A model generated the notes under the pieces. That model had not been told where the DNA came from. It made no database searches and saw only the letters and a list, made by a program, of their open reading frames with translations. A DNA stretch of 64,000 nt from Apricaphanius iberus. Lineage: Eukaryota > Chordata > Actinopteri > Cyprinodontiformes > Aphaniidae. The stretch is taken from positions 1,240,001-1,304,000 of the forward strand of contig JAPXFQ010002465.1 in NCBI GenBank assembly GCA_028564705.1. The letters are read 5' to 3'. Below, one piece after another: positions 36,301 through 51,300 of the stretch (position 1 is its first letter; each line of letters opens with the position of its first letter). The translations under genes were made by a program, and so were the position numbers.

Positions 36301-39300
36301 AGTTTCATTCTCCTGTTCTGAGTTCTCATATTGTTTTTTTTTTAAATATGGCCAAATTCCCAAGAACACTGTTTAAATCTGAGTTTTCACTTTCCTGTTT
36401 CTCATTCAGAGCAGCAGAAAATCTGATTATCTCCAACTGGGGAAATGTTGGGAAATTATTTTCTGTGTGTATAAATCAAAGCCTCTGTTAAACAATGTTT
36501 CTTTATCCATTTGCACATTGCTGACAGACTTTTACAGCATTCAGACATGTGATTGTCTCATCTGATTTACAGAGTGAATGTGCAACTGAGCTGTATGAAA
36601 TCCTGGTCGTGGAGGCAGAGCTTCAACTGTCGATGAAGAGGCTTGTGGAGTGGGCGGCTCCTCGGCCTGTGGAGAAGAACCTCTTTACTCTATTGGATGA
36701 GGTCTATGTCAGGCCAGAGCCCCTAGGAGTGGTTCTCATTATCGGACCCTGGAACTATCCCTGGTCACTCACCCTACTGCCTCTAGTTGGAGCTATTGCA
36801 GCAGGTAGCTGCTTTCTTCTAAGTCCTCTGGATTAAAGTGTTAAAGTGAACCCTTAAATGACACTGATATAGACGGTGTTTATTAGGACAGTAACGGTAT
36901 GTTGTTCCATTTTCAGATGTACAAATAGCTGTTTTACAAATATAGCTGTCATACAGCTACTGTAGAAAAAGATGGACCAACCAGAACTTTGTCAGTGAAT
37001 GCGTCTTTCTACAGCAATAAGGTCCATAACACCCTCTGCACTGAACTGAATGACTCACCTGAAACAATGTCAAGCTGAATGGAAACCTCACTCAGTGCGT
37101 CTACATGCAGCAAGAGTTATTATTAGTCAGACTTTGAAATGCATGTATACACCTTAGTCCGGCTTGAATCGAACCGAACAGGAGTTTGAGAAGCTCGACT
37201 AAACTACCCAAATAATCCTGCTATTTTTGCTCTTAATTTTATGAGATGAACATAAAAAAATAGGAGCAAAAATAAGTGTTTATATTTTTGTTCAGTGTAG
37301 AAGTTGACAGGATATTTTTTTTTACATAATCAAAAATAGGCAAATTGTAATTCAAACATTTCTAAACATGAACACCAGCTGTTTTCAAGTGTTTATGTAG
37401 TTTATTACTCTGGCTAGGTCTGCTTGTACCGTATTATTTATTAAAAAAATGTCCAGTCAGTTCCATACTTCCAACTTTTTTAGGTTACAAAACATAATAC
37501 AATCTGATAAATTTCAGCAAATGGAACAAAGGAATTCAGTAAAAAGGCTCTAATGCTAATCTAAGTAAATAACATGTCTGAAACACATTTTTAATCTTTC
37601 TGCATTCAAGTGAATTTAAAATATACAAAAACATAACTTTAAAATGCTGAATATGGACCAAAATATGATTTTTGTGCACCATTGTATCCCTAGTGTCTGT
37701 AAGACACTGAGTGTTATTCCATGAACCCTGTTAGTCAGGACTCTGACTGCTGCATTTTAGATGAGACAGAATACTTTTAGGAGAAATCAATAAAGACAGA
37801 AGTTTAAAATCTAACCAACAGAAAATAAAACAATAATGTTTTAAAATACCAAAAATCATTGAAAAACAAGATAAAGGCAGAGTGAGATTGATTCAAGTTC
37901 ACATTTTAAAGACTTTTAGTTTTTCTTACTGTAAATATAAATAAAATTTGCACTTCAAGTAAAACAAATGACAAATTTCTATTGCAAGACTGCCTTATTA
38001 AATAAATTTCCATATTCGGATTCTGGCTATACATAAATTTATAACGGGAAGAAAAATGCAGAAAAAATGCATATGATATATACGTTTTCTCTACGATGCA
38101 ACACATTTTATGAAGTAGTTGAATATTTCATCCCTAGTTAAAGCAGACACATTTCATCTAAGTTTTCCGTTTTGATCATAAAAGCATAAGTTTAAAGTGA
38201 AGGGGAAAAAAGTAAAGGAAGTATCTTGGTTAAAATTGGTGCTCAGCTATATAAAAGCATCTACCCAGATGTGTGGGTGTGTCTGTAACAGCTGTCCATG
38301 TACTGTAACATGAAAAAAGAAATTTGAACTCCTTAGTTGTAGATATTTTCCTGTCTGGTCCCCCCCCCCCCCCCCCCCCCCTGTTTTTATCCAATGATGA
38401 ATCTATTTATCTCTTCCCTGGTTATTCAGGTAATGCAGTGATAATAAAACCTTCTGAGATCAGCTCCAACTCCTCAAATGTCATGGAAAGACTTCTCCCC
38501 CTCTACTTGGACAAGGTTAGGTTTTAGCTCTGTACTTCTTCTGTTTGTCTTCACATGGAACTTGTGGGGATTTTGCATAACTGGAAACACTTTGTAGGAT
38601 TTGTACCAAGTGGTGGAAGGTGGTGTGCCAGAGACCCAGGAGCTGCTGAAGCAGAGATTTGATCACATCTTCTACACCGGCAGTACAACAGTAGGCAAAC
38701 TGGTGATGGAAGCTGCAGCTCGCCACCTCACCCCTGTGACCCTGGAGCTGGGAGGGAAGAGTCCCTGCTACATCGACAAGAACTGTGACATCAGGACAGC
38801 ATGTCGGTCTGTGTCTTTATAATCGATGTGTGTCACATCTAGTGACACATCTAACATACTGCACCCTTTCTGATCTTTTTTCCAACACAGCCGCATCGCA
38901 TGGGCAAAGCTTATAAACTGTGGTCAGACGTGCATTGCTCCAGATTTTATTCTGTGTGAACCTTCTGTCCAAAACAAAGTGGTGGAAGAGATCAAGGAGT
39001 CCATTAAGGTTAGTTTGACATAAAGGATGTAATGTTATCTACACACAGCGCCTGGAAGTCAGAACCAAAATATTCCAAAGTTGCCAGGACCTGTCTTTGT
39101 GTTGCCTATGATTGTCTCTCTGTGTTGTGATCGATCCCAGGTGTGCCTAGTTCCCTTGATTATTCCCCAGTGTATAAATGTTTCCCTGAGCCCTTACGTC
39201 TCCACTGGTTCGTCGTGTCGCATTTGTCAGTCATTGTGTACTCCTTGTCTGCTATGTCCCCCTCATTTCCTCTTGAGCTGTCCTGAGCCTGTTTGGATAA

Positions 39301-42300
39301 TTAATAAAGATGAGCCATCGTCGCTCTAACCGTCGCTCTGCGCGTGGGTCCTCCTCCAAATCCAAAATAATGATAAAAGCAGTATTAAAAAGTAACAGCA
39401 GTGCGTCTAGATCTTGTTTTAGAGGCTGAATCTATGCCCAGCAGCCGCTCTGGACACTGGAATCAAGCTCCCCTTTAGCCAAAGGTTTGAAATCAGGGAT
39501 CATTTTTCCAATCTAGGTGATTAAGTCAAAGACTCTCTAAACGAGCTGTTTCCTGATTCACAAGCTATCACTTCATTGGGAGGAAATCTCATAGCATGCG
39601 CTGGTGGTTGGCAGTTGGTGCGACATGGGACTTTAGGGAGCGACATGTTCCAAAGCATGGTATGAATTTCCAGTTATGCTGATGATACACAACTATATTT
39701 ATTCATAAATCTTGATGAATCCAATCCGTTAGATTACAGGTATGTCTCAAAGACGTAAAAACTTGGTTGACGCTAAACTTTTCACTTCATCTGGATGGCA
39801 TTAATTTGGACTCTGGTAATAATGTAAAGAACCTCTGTGTAATTTTTGATCAAGACATGACATTTAAATCCCGTACTAAACAAGTTTCTAAGATTTCTTT
39901 CTTTCACCTCCAGAATATTGCTAAAATTAGAAACATCATGTCCAGGATTGATGCAGAGAAAGTCCATGCATTTGTGACTTCAAGGCTGGATTACTGTAAT
40001 TCCTTAATATCAGGAAGTCCACAAAATGCAATTAAAAGCTTTCAGTTGATCCAAAATGCTGCAGCGAGAGTTCTGATTAATATTAAAAAGAGAGATCACA
40101 TTTCTCCTGTTTTAGCTGAGTTGGCTCTCTGTTAAATCCAGAATAGAGTTTAAGATCCTCCTCCGTATGTATAAAGCCCTTAATAATCAGCTCCATCAGA
40201 TATCTGATCTGCACACCAGTAGTTACAGACACGATGGCAGAGCGAATGAAACGATCCAAACTTTGGCTTGGTTTTACAAAAATAGAGGCCAACAATGCAC
40301 GTTGTCACAAATGTAATTAAAGCTTTGCTTGCAAAGGCCAGAACACGAGTACTTTGACCAAACACCTTGCTAAAATACACCACATACAAACGGAGAGATG
40401 CAGTTTTTTACTGCCTGAGTGCTGCAGCATTAGGATGCAGTGGTGCAGAAAATGGATGGGTGAATGTTACTTTTTTTTAAATAGACAACATAGTATTTTT
40501 GGATATAAACAGAACTTTAAAGTTCTATGTATTTGGTCCTCTACAATTTAGAGGGCTGCATCACTGGCCATGGCGGGCTGGATTTGGCCCCCGGGCCTTT
40601 CCTTTGACACCTGTGCTCTAGCTCTGTTTAGCTTTGTTGTCTTGCTAGAAGGGGAAGTTTACCCCCTTCAAGTTTCAAGTAGATTTTTTTTCCAGGATTG
40701 TTCTGTATTTAGCTCCCTTAATGTTCCTGTCAATTCTGACCAGCTTCACTGATCTTATGGAAGAAATGCATACCCCGATCATCATGTTTGTATTTAATGA
40801 TGCTGTGTTTTGGGTGATTGAGGGCGGGAGTTTGTTTTAGAACCTAACAGTTCTTTAAACTTCTCCACAGCTTTCTCTATGAACTGCCTGCTTTGTTCAT
40901 GGTGCTGTTTGTGTTCATGATGTTTGTTCGCTACTGTGTAGAGATAAACTCTCTTTACTAGTTGGTAGTGATTTGATGCACTGGATTTTAGGGGTATGGG
41001 AAGGTGAGGAGGCCTACAAAAAGCCTAACATAGTTGAAGAATTTTATTTGTAAAACATTCGAACACTGGATCTACTTCACAATTCCTGTCAACTTTAAGA
41101 TGAATTATCACTCAAAATGCCAGTTAAATCCAATAATGTTTCTGATTAAATCTGACAAAATGTGGAACGATTCAAAAGGTTTTATTACTTCTCCCGAAGG
41201 ACTCTAAGTGGCTCCAAACTTGTCTGGGTGAGAAAATGAACGAAATATTTGCTAAAAATAAGGTCCAGGTTGAAAGAAAAAAATAATTTCCCCTTTAAAA
41301 CAAATGAAAAGAATGGGAAAGAATCAGAATCTAAACGGTTAAACATATCTTTAAAACAAAAACAGGAGAGAACCCAGATGTTACACAAGAAAATGTCTCT
41401 GGACCATACATACAGCTGCAGAAGTAAAGTAATTTGTTTCCAAGAGCTATAACAGAAATGTGGAACTAAAAATAGAAAAACAAAGAAAACACAATTTCTT
41501 TAGACAATTAAATTTTGCAGAAAAAAATCTATTTTAGCTGAATATGGGAATATGATTCAGTCACAGTGGCTATAACTAGCAAAACCTTAAATACAAATCT
41601 GATCGTGAACAGGTTTTTAAATGGCATTGCTTTATATCAAAACCCATGTAATATGCTTGTGCTAAACGTTCAGTAATAAAACAGGACTCTCAGCTACCTT
41701 TAAACTTATTTGGGAACAATAGGGTTTCTGCAGCAGTAGTTGAGAAAGAAAGGCTGACCAAACCTAAACTTTGTCAGTGTGTGCATCTTTTAACAGAAGT
41801 TTGGTATGTACATCACTGTGCACTTATCTGAATTATTCACCTGAAACAACTTCTAGCTCAGAGGTGCCCAAAGTGGGGCCCACAAGCCAAAGTTGACCCC
41901 CCCAAGTCATTAGTTTAGCCCCGCCAGGGGTTGCCCTGGTCTTGCGTAAAAGTCCACATCATACATACATTAGAATCGTAATATAACAAATTATGTTTAA
42001 AATTGAATTACAAGGAACTTACATGAGTCATATAGAAGAGGTTTGTGCACACATTTACATTTGCTCACTTCATAAGACCACAAATAGTCAAATTTACAAA
42101 ATTTAAAAATATCCCATTAAGAGATTCTTTGCTTCCACATTGGAATGGTTAAAACTACTTCCAAGTTCGCAACCTACCAAGTTGGCTGCTAGCTTAACCA
42201 GTTATCAACATGGAGTGGCATTATCAGTGGTACACAGACAAAAAAATCAGAATCTTGAAAAACTGAGTTTTCACTGATTAAAATCAGTCACTGTGTTCTA

Positions 42301-45300
42301 AAAGCATGCTGCATTTGAACATTTTATACAAACTCCAATCCCTGAATTAGTTAAATAAAAAAGAGAACAGAAAACGCCCGAGTTTGAAAAAGCCCAACAA
42401 CCATACGTCATAATGCTTACTTAGCAATCATAGCCTCGCCTACCTAGCTTTGGACCGCCCACAGAAACGTTGTTTTTGACAAGGTGAAAGCCGAGCCTCT
42501 TGCAGCTCCTAGAGGCTACGGACCTTACAGTACTGGCTTTGCCTCGAGGTTGAACTTAAAAGAAGAATCTGTACCATCACAATGGTGCAACACCAGCTCC
42601 CAGGCTGTAAGTAGTGTTTTACTATTAAAGTGTTGTGTTAAAACGCACCATGACAATGAAATGTACTACCTCGGCTAACAGCTAATATCTGTGACCACAT
42701 CCACCCAGAGATGTCTTTTTAACTATTCTCAAACGTAACCTACGTTTCAAAAAATGAATATCAGCAGCTGACACCGTCACTGATAAATCTCCTGGACCTA
42801 TGTAGCTGCCGTGAGCTCTCCCCGCTCGTCAGCGGGGTGTGTGGCTGTACGTGCGTGCGTGGGGTGGGGTGGGGTGCGGTGGCGGCGCTCGTTCTGAACA
42901 GACTATTAGGGAGACCGTGGCGCCGAATACCCGTTTGCCCTGTGGCATGTGCCGTCCGGAAGACTGTAACTGCAGTAGTGCCGGTGTGGAGTTCTGCTGC
43001 GACCAGTAGCAGTGTTACGCCACACATAGACGAATGTGTGGCGGTGTGCCACAGGTTAAACTCCAACCGCCACATATTGCGTTTGGTACGTCTTTTTTAC
43101 GCTATTTTACGCACTCCTCCAATAATACCCGACTCCAGCTGCAACACCTCCGCCTCTTCCTCTTTCTCAGACAGCTTGTGTCTGCGTGACCGCAGCGGGA
43201 TATTTCTGCAGGCGGTGAGTTTGCCTGATGTTTGGATTTAGTCCTCAGCCAAGCGCAAGCGCGGTGGGATATTAAACTGTTTTTCCGGGTTAGGAGGAGG
43301 AAAGCGGGAGAAACCATAAGACACTACAAACATGGGTATACTTGCCAACCCTCATGATTTTCCCGGGAGAGTACCGAATTTCAGTGCTCCTCCTGAAAAT
43401 TTCCTGATATCTGATGGTGTCGCTTATAATGCACACTCCCTGTTATGCGAGAGGTATGGAGAATAACATGTTTCATTTGTATTTTACCACGGAAGGTGCT
43501 ATGGGGTACAGTTCCCTCACGACATGAAAATCCTTGACCAGTGGGCGAAATTCAGTTTTCAATCCAAAAAAGGTACCCACTTGTTTTGTATACGTTATCA
43601 GGAAACCAATCAGCTCTTATTAGTGACACACGCTGCAGCAACGACCCGCACGTTTTTAGAACGGTCTTTATGTGACTGAAAGAAGCTTTAGTTTCAATTA
43701 CTTTTTACATCTTTAGCGTTATTTAGGATTAAAAACTGTTTCAACCAACCTCAACTCTTGTTTCCTTTTATTTCGAGTCAATTTTTTGGAATGATTAATA
43801 AGTGATTATTCCTAAACGTTCAGTGGTGCTGAGCAGGGGCGTATCCAGGAGGTTATTAAAGAGGGGCTAAAAGGGGCCCAGGGTGGGTCTGGGACTGTAG
43901 CACCAAAATAAAAGCAAAGATGTTCTTCTAGTGAGGACCCAATCTGAGCTGATCACATTTTAGAGTTTTCAACTGTTAAAAGGACATTTAAATTCATTTT
44001 ATTTTGCTAATGTTTATGTGAAAATGTAGTCTCAAACTTTCTTTTCAAATAACAATTTAAACAGTTTAAGTTATTGGTGAAAAATAAAATCACAAAAACA
44101 TTTCAACTTTTCAAAAAAGCTTTTTCACAAAAAAGTGGATGGACTGTTTAGCTTAACTTACATTATTGTTGTGGAATGTTATCTTGTAAAATAAAAAAAT
44201 ACTGTTAAATTCTATTTAAAACTCAAGTATTTAAAATGATTTAATATTTCTTTTTTAACCTCCCCGGCCTGTTTGAATGTCTCCCTAATTCTGAGGTCTC
44301 AAGGTTGCCAAGCATGCTTTTAACACACAATCACAGATTAAAAAGTGCTATAAAACATTTTATTCTGAATACAATAGTTTCATAGTGTTGATGTTACTGT
44401 AGGTCCCGACCCTTGGCAAACAAGTGATTGCGCAATCTTTAGAAAGTTGACTTTAGTCACAAGCGTGCGGTAACCCAATTGCTTTCAAATCTGTGGGAAA
44501 CATTGGGTAGCATGTCGGAGTCCGGTCTTATTTGGTAATGCTGCCTAAACTGGGTGGTAAATTCCGTCTAAGCATAAATATTGGTACAATTTTTGTCTCA
44601 TGTTACTGATTTTAGTAGACAGAACCAGTGTAAGAATAGTATTTCAGTTAGCCAATCAGAGGACAGACACTTGCATAACATTAATCTTACTGAGCAAGCC
44701 CTCCACATCTTGTTGAGTCTCCATGCCCACCACCACACTGAACTGGCATAAACTGAAACAAATTAGGAATTAATCTTATTAATAAACCGACTCAGACGGC
44801 ATTCTGTGATACAAGAGAACACTGAATAATTAATAAAAACGCCACTAAAGGAGAACTTTAAAAAAAAAAAAGTACCGGAAGGAAGAATATTTTTTTCATT
44901 GATATCAGGGCTAAACGTAGTTTTGGTATGTTTTAAATGGATAAATAGAACTTGTCATTTTATTATTTACAAAGAAAGGAATCTTATATGACCGTATAAT
45001 AAATAAAAGTATTTTACTATTCTTTACTATTGGTGTTTGTATTTCAAGTAGAATTACTACATTTGGCCCTCAAACCCCTGATTAACATTCATTCTGGCCC
45101 TCTGAGAGAAAATGTTTGGGTACCCCTGTTCTAGCTGGATGTAAACATCACTGGTACTGATAAAAGTCCAAATCCAGCTGCCTGCTGCATTCACAAGATA
45201 CCACTATAAAGTGGTGCTGTAGCAATGAGTCCCTCTGAGCAGACAGAATTTCCCAACAACTGCTTTATTAAGGTGCATTCAAGTACATCTGGACAGTGGT

Positions 45301-48300
45301 TGGTCTAACCATTAAAACGACACTAAAATCATTTACAACTTTGTTATTCTCAAACATCTGAACAGTCTTATAAAAACATGCCTAAACGGCATTGGTCATT
45401 TTCAGGGTTTTTTATTATCCATCCATCCGGTTTTCTGTTTATGACAAGGATTTTAACAAATATGTTTTATGCTGTTCTATTGTCCCCATCCCTGGGGTCG
45501 CTGCAGGAGTTTTATTCTGAAAACCCAAAGACCTGTGATGACTATGGCCGCATCATTAACCAACGTCAGTTTAAGAGGATCATGGGTCTCATGGAGGGCT
45601 GCACTGTTGCTTATGGTGGAGATGCTGATGAAGCCCAGGGCTACATAGGTAAATGATTTGTTCTCTATAAATTTAACATCCCTATAACTGTTTAGCATTT
45701 GAAGATATGTGTTTGTGTTGGTTCAGACACAGATTGTATGCATAACAAACTATTTTTCTTTAAGATTGAGATGATTTCTTTTAAAAAGGCCATTAAAAAA
45801 AACTTAATTCTGGCTGTTTTTACAGCCTATTACCAGTTTTGATGTTCTTCAGGATCATTGTCTTATTTTAACCATCCAGTTGTTGATTTGGTTAATGTAC
45901 AAAAAAGTGCATGTAAGCTACTCTCTTATTCATTATTTCATCTACCAGTACCTGTCACGGTTTGATGTCTGTCCCTGTCTTTGTCTGATCCTGCTTGCTT
46001 AATTGTCCCTTCTCTAAGTTTCTTTGATTGTCTCCCTGAATACCTTCCCTGCGTATTTATATCCCTCAGTATTCTCATGTCTTTCCTGGTTCGTTGTCAT
46101 TCATGCTTGATTTTGTCATTATTCTTCAGTGTCTCGTTAGTCCCTGTGCTCGGGTTATATTCTGATGGAGATGCATATTTAAAGTCTTTTTCACGTCTCT
46201 GCCTGCCTGCATCTGAGTCCACTTTTCGAATTCGTGACAGGACCACCAAAACCTAAGAATCCCACAGTATTATGCTGTCACCACAAGGCTGGATATCTGG
46301 GAGAGTTATCTTTTGTATAAAAGCCTGGAGCCCCCATTGTGCAACTAAAACTACTTTGTCAGTATTATTAGCACAAGTGAGATGCAATTTTGTTTCTTTC
46401 TATATTTAATAATATATGAAAAGAAAAATTAACTACTTGTTCCATATTCTAATAGGTTTTGGCAACTAAAAAAGATTATATAATCTCTGGCAGCATATAT
46501 TCAGTTATTTTTTTAAATTATAATTTTATTTTACTCTTTTTAACATGTCCTGTCTGTTAGTTTGGCACTCAGAAGTGGAGTCTTAGTACCAAGTAAGGCC
46601 CAACAGACTTACTGTGGCAAGTGGAGCATGATGGCTTTTGCTTAAAATCTTTATTAGAAATTGCCAAGGTGTTTCTTTTTCCCCCTGATATTATGGACAC
46701 ACAGATGGAAAATAAAGGAAAGGAAAGAAAGAAGATGAAGAGAGGTGGGAAAGTTAAGAGGGACAGGGTGAACTGAAGATGCTAGAGAGAAAGGGGAACA
46801 AAGAAAACATGAAAAGATCCCAGTCTTCCTTCACACCTGCAGGACGGCAGAGAAAGGGGGAAAAAAGGACAAAACATACCAAACAATAAAAACTGAGAAT
46901 TACACAACCCACAAATAGATTTATAAATATAACGGCGTTACTGAAAAGCTCATGCAACTGATTATTACATCATCTAGTAATAGTAACCTCAGTCCAAGAA
47001 TGTATCTGTGAACACCAGAGTCCCCACACCAATGTGTGATAGCATTCTGGTGCAGGTTTCCCTACACTAGTGTTCAATAGCTGGTGTGAGGAGCCATTGC
47101 TCCACCTCCCCTGATACAACACTGAGACAAAGGAGTCCAGAGACCCCCAGAGCAAAGGATCCCCAGGTGGGATCCCCCCCCTCAGAGGAACAGAAGAGAA
47201 CCAAGGCCAGCTAATGGTGGCTGACATGCCAACATGTACTGCCCCCATACACATACGTCCACAGTATAAGGCAGAAGTGTTTCTCCAGAAGGATACGGGA
47301 GAAAGAGAAACATCTAAAGGGAGAAAGAAAGTTTTTGAGATAGATTCTACTTCTTGTTTTTACTGTTATTGCTGATATGCAATTTTTATGATGTGAAACA
47401 TTTAGTCAACCAAAAAATCAAGGGGATTAAAATGATGGCGCCCAGGTTAGCATGTTTCCTGGGGAACACTAATCTAACAATGAAACGAAATGCAGTCAAC
47501 AACCTAAGTAATCCACGCATCAAAAGAATTTAAAGTAAAATTGTGAGTTTACAGGTAATATGTATTTATTAATGTGAAAGCAGCTGATTGACCTGAAGTG
47601 AGTAGTTGTAACATGACAAAATGTGAAAAAGATAGATATTAATGCTTTATCACAGACTTTAGTTGTGTATCTAAGCAGTTAGTAGGATTGTCTTCTCTTC
47701 TAAATTTCTTCAGCTGTTTTCATTAAAAATCATTTACAGTTAAACCAGAACTTATCAAAAGAGTCGTGCTGAACATGGGAAGGTTGTTTAGCCCAGCAGC
47801 ACTCTGTTAAAAAACAGAGATTGTGTTATGGATTTAAACTCGACAATCTAAAGATTCTATAACTATATTTGATCGAAGTGACATATTTCATAGCTGCTGC
47901 ATTGCATCTGGATAAGAATGTAAAACACAGGCCAGTCCTTGTGCAGAAAACAGAAGTTTGACAAGGTTTTGTTTCACTATTTAAATTAGTTTAAAACAGT
48001 AAACCAGGCGATTCTCCACATCATTATAAGCATTAAGTATTAATTTACTACCTCCACTTGTTTTTGTATTTTTTCAGGTCCCACTGTGTTGAAAAATGTA
48101 ACAGGTGAATCCAGAGTGATGCATGAGGAGATATTTGGACCACTTCTGCCCATCCTCACAGTGGATGGTGTGGATGAGGCCATCCAGTTTATCAATGAGA
48201 GAGAGAAGCCATTAGTTCTCTATGTGTTTTCCCATGATGACAAGGTAAACTCTTCAGCTCCAGACACATTTTTGTCTTCTATAGGCTAAAGGAATGTCTT

Positions 48301-51300
48301 TTGAATAGTTGATCAAAAAAGTGATAGCTGAGACGTCCAGTGGAGCCCTGGTGGCCAACGACTGCGTTGTTCACTTCATGGATAGTGCTCTGCCATTTGG
48401 AGGAGTTGGTGAGTGGAGGCCATCTGTCTGCCTGATGGTCACAATTCTATCACAAGTTTTGAACTCTGGTTTGTTCCTCAGGTCACAGTGGTATGGGCCG
48501 CTACCGTGGCCGCCACACCTTTGATCAGCTCAGCAACCTTCGCAGCTGCACCATCAAACGACTCAAATTGGAGGGGTTGAACAGCATGCGATACCCCCCG
48601 CACACCACCAAGAAAGTGATCTGGGCCCGCCGCTTTCTGCTCTCACGACTTAATCTGCAAAAGCTGCGCAATATGGTGATGTTGGCAATGCTGGCTGGTC
48701 TTGCAGCATTTGTGGTACAGGTAAAGAAAAGCTGCTGTGCATCTCCAATTCAGATACAAGTAAAAGGCTGTGATTGACATTATTAGCTGTATCTATTTAA
48801 GTTGGCACATAACATCTACAAAAAAGCCACACACACACACACACACACAAATGATGCATTGGACCACAGGAAGGTAACCTACCTTGTCTTCTGTCATGTT
48901 TTCTTGAGACTAATGGTATCATCCAAACATCTACAGAAAGGTCAATTATCTTTGTAACATAAAGCAAAATATTTAAAAATGCAGCATTGTAATTTACAAA
49001 AAAAGAATTAGAATATTACAGGAGATGATAAACATTTCAATACAGAAATACTGACTTAATCTAAAGTATGTATGATAGCTGTTTAAAGGTTACTTAGAAA
49101 ATATTCTGACAATTTAGCTATATCAGAACACATATTCTAATTTATTAAATAATAATTTATTGAATACATGATAAAACAAAAAGACCACTTAATTTCTTGA
49201 TACAGTTTGCCTTTAACATTTAATAAGGTTAGTAAATGTCTTCTGAGTCAGGGCCACCAATTAAGTGTCGACTTTTAGTTGTGGTTTGGTCTTGTTGGCT
49301 TTTATTTAGAGTCATATTAGAAGAATCGGTTAGAGAAGTCAAACTCTTTACTAAAAATGAAGACTCTCTTTTATTTAAATCACAGCTCAAAACACATCTG
49401 TTCAAAAAGACATTAATTTTAGATACTGATTTGGATTGTTTTTAGTGGCTTATTTGCTTTTTGATTTTGTTGTTTATTTTCTGTTTATTTCTTCTCTGTA
49501 ACAAGGTGAACTTTCATTTTAAATAGTCTTCATCAAAACGTATATTATATTTACAATGATTTAGTAGTCGTCAAGGAAATTATTCCAGTTATAGTAAAAA
49601 AAAAGTCATTTGTAAAGATGCTACTAAAGTATTGAGTAACTCATCACGTAATCAAATTGAAGATTTAGAAAATATTGAATATCTAATATTTAGAAAATTA
49701 TGTATTCAGACAGACACCAATCTAAAGTTTAAAAAAATCTAAAGGTTTTTGTATTTTATGACTTAAAGGGAAAAAAATTATACATTGAAAAAACCTTCAA
49801 ACCAAAGAAACACTGTCCACCATTCACACTGACATGAACATGACAAGCATCAAATATCAAACTAATGAAACCAATATTTACAGTTGGTTGTGTATTTTTT
49901 GAAATGGTTCTACAATCTGTTAGTCTTACTTTCTATTTCTATATTTGTATATTTAAGTGAATCTTTTTGCCTTGTATTGCGTTTCACTTTGCTTTTTCCC
50001 CACTGAGGCACATTAAAGGTATTTTCTGTTCGATTCTAAGTTCTCCCAGTGACGTCTACCATTTACTGTATATTTACTGAGCCTCGGAATGGCACAACAG
50101 GTTCAGCATTTTGGGTTAAAACACAACCTTTTTTCATTCAGTAAAGTTACTCTCAGAGGTTAGAAAAGCCAGACATTTTACACAATATCATTGACACTTC
50201 ACAATAGAAATAAAAAAACAGTACAATTAAACCTTTTTTAAAAAAAAGCTTCTAAAGTAAATGTAATTGAGTAATTGTAACTTGTTACTACTAGTGTCAG
50301 ATTTCAGGCAGCTAAAGGATGATGGGAAAACTGGCCAGCTGTGATCTCTGACCAGCTCATCGGTACATCTCTATTTTAAACCTAAGAAATTATAAATGTT
50401 AGAGCTGGGTAAACAATGACAATGTTCTGCAACACATGGATCTTGTAACGTTCACTTTAAATTCTAACAGTTAGTTTACTTGAAAATATTTAGGAAACGA
50501 TTACCTTGAAAAAAGTAAGTAAACAAACTTTACTGTGGGAAATATTGTGAAATCATAATTTTTTGAGGGAGCAGTACTTTTTAATTTGAAGTTGAGACCA
50601 CTTGATATATCTCAGCTATAGTTAAATTCAAATCAAATTGTTAAAATTTAAATACTTTGAATTAAGAACTAAACATATTCTGTCCAAATAGTTGGGCATT
50701 ATTTGAAATTTGGTATGCACTACACTTAAAGTATCTTAGTGTCATGCCACAAATACCTCTTACAAGTGACTACATTAGATGTCAGTCGTGCGTTCCTGCA
50801 TAAGACATCTAAATGTTATCTTCTCAGCATTAATTGTTAATAATTAACAAAAAAAATGTGCCACTGTTTTCTACAACGCGCTAATCATCGCTGGTACCAC
50901 GGGAGAGTGTTTAACTTATAGGACTCTAGTCTCTGTAACAGCATTTCTGCTCAGGTTTATTAGGAGTAATGCAGCTGATGGTTTAAGGAGTGAACTCAGT
51001 TTACAATCAGAAATATTGTTGAATACAATTTTCCATGTTAATCAGACACAGAGTACACACAGCCTCAGTCTTCCACGCCTGTACCCTCATACAACAATGG
51101 CTTTGTCTCTGAGAAACAATGTGGTTTTATTCCAGAAACCCAACCCACAAAATGCCCCCTCATCTACTCTCCTTTTAATTACCCAACATGCCTTGCTCCC
51201 CCTGGTTAAAGACCTCCTTTGTTTAGGTCACCCCCCACTCCCCATACACACACACTGTTGACATCCACGTTTGTAGTGCTCATGTGAAACAGTTGAGCTA

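Larger units (their letters stand above)
30520..36572. other. aldh3a2: ALDH3A2 intron 1 with MITE-type repeats
   Basis: A 6-kb intron. Recognised contents: a MITE at 32642-32984, a 1.2-kb element at 33861-35062, and a TG/TA-rich tract at about 36045-36105. A weak minus-strand LINE-like trace ([11 protein letters not shown]) occurs near 31800-31870. The remaining stretches (30520-32640, 35065-36570) show no recognisable genes. Confidence 0.6.
41859..45128. mobile_element. hAT element, 3270 bp, perfect 8-bp TSD
   Basis: The left end CAGAGGTGCCCAAAGTGGGG and right end ...AAATGTTTGGGTACCCCTG are inverted (12 of 14 terminal bases match). Identical TTCTAGCT copies flank it at 41851-41858 and 45129-45136, diagnostic of hAT integration. 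Inside are a CpG-rich block (about 42760-43310) and a nested repeat (about 43337-44316). No hAT transposase domain was recognised, so it looks non-autonomous. It is inserted in ALDH3A2 intron 5. Confidence 0.9.

Noticed and set aside
42760..43310. CpG-rich block as the ALDH3A2 promoter island
   Set aside because: It lies within a bounded transposon in intron 5, downstream of the catalytic exon, so it is not the gene's main promoter.
48309..48524. Reading through the donor at 48408
   Set aside because: Homology requires splicing to 48482 to give [11 protein letters not shown].
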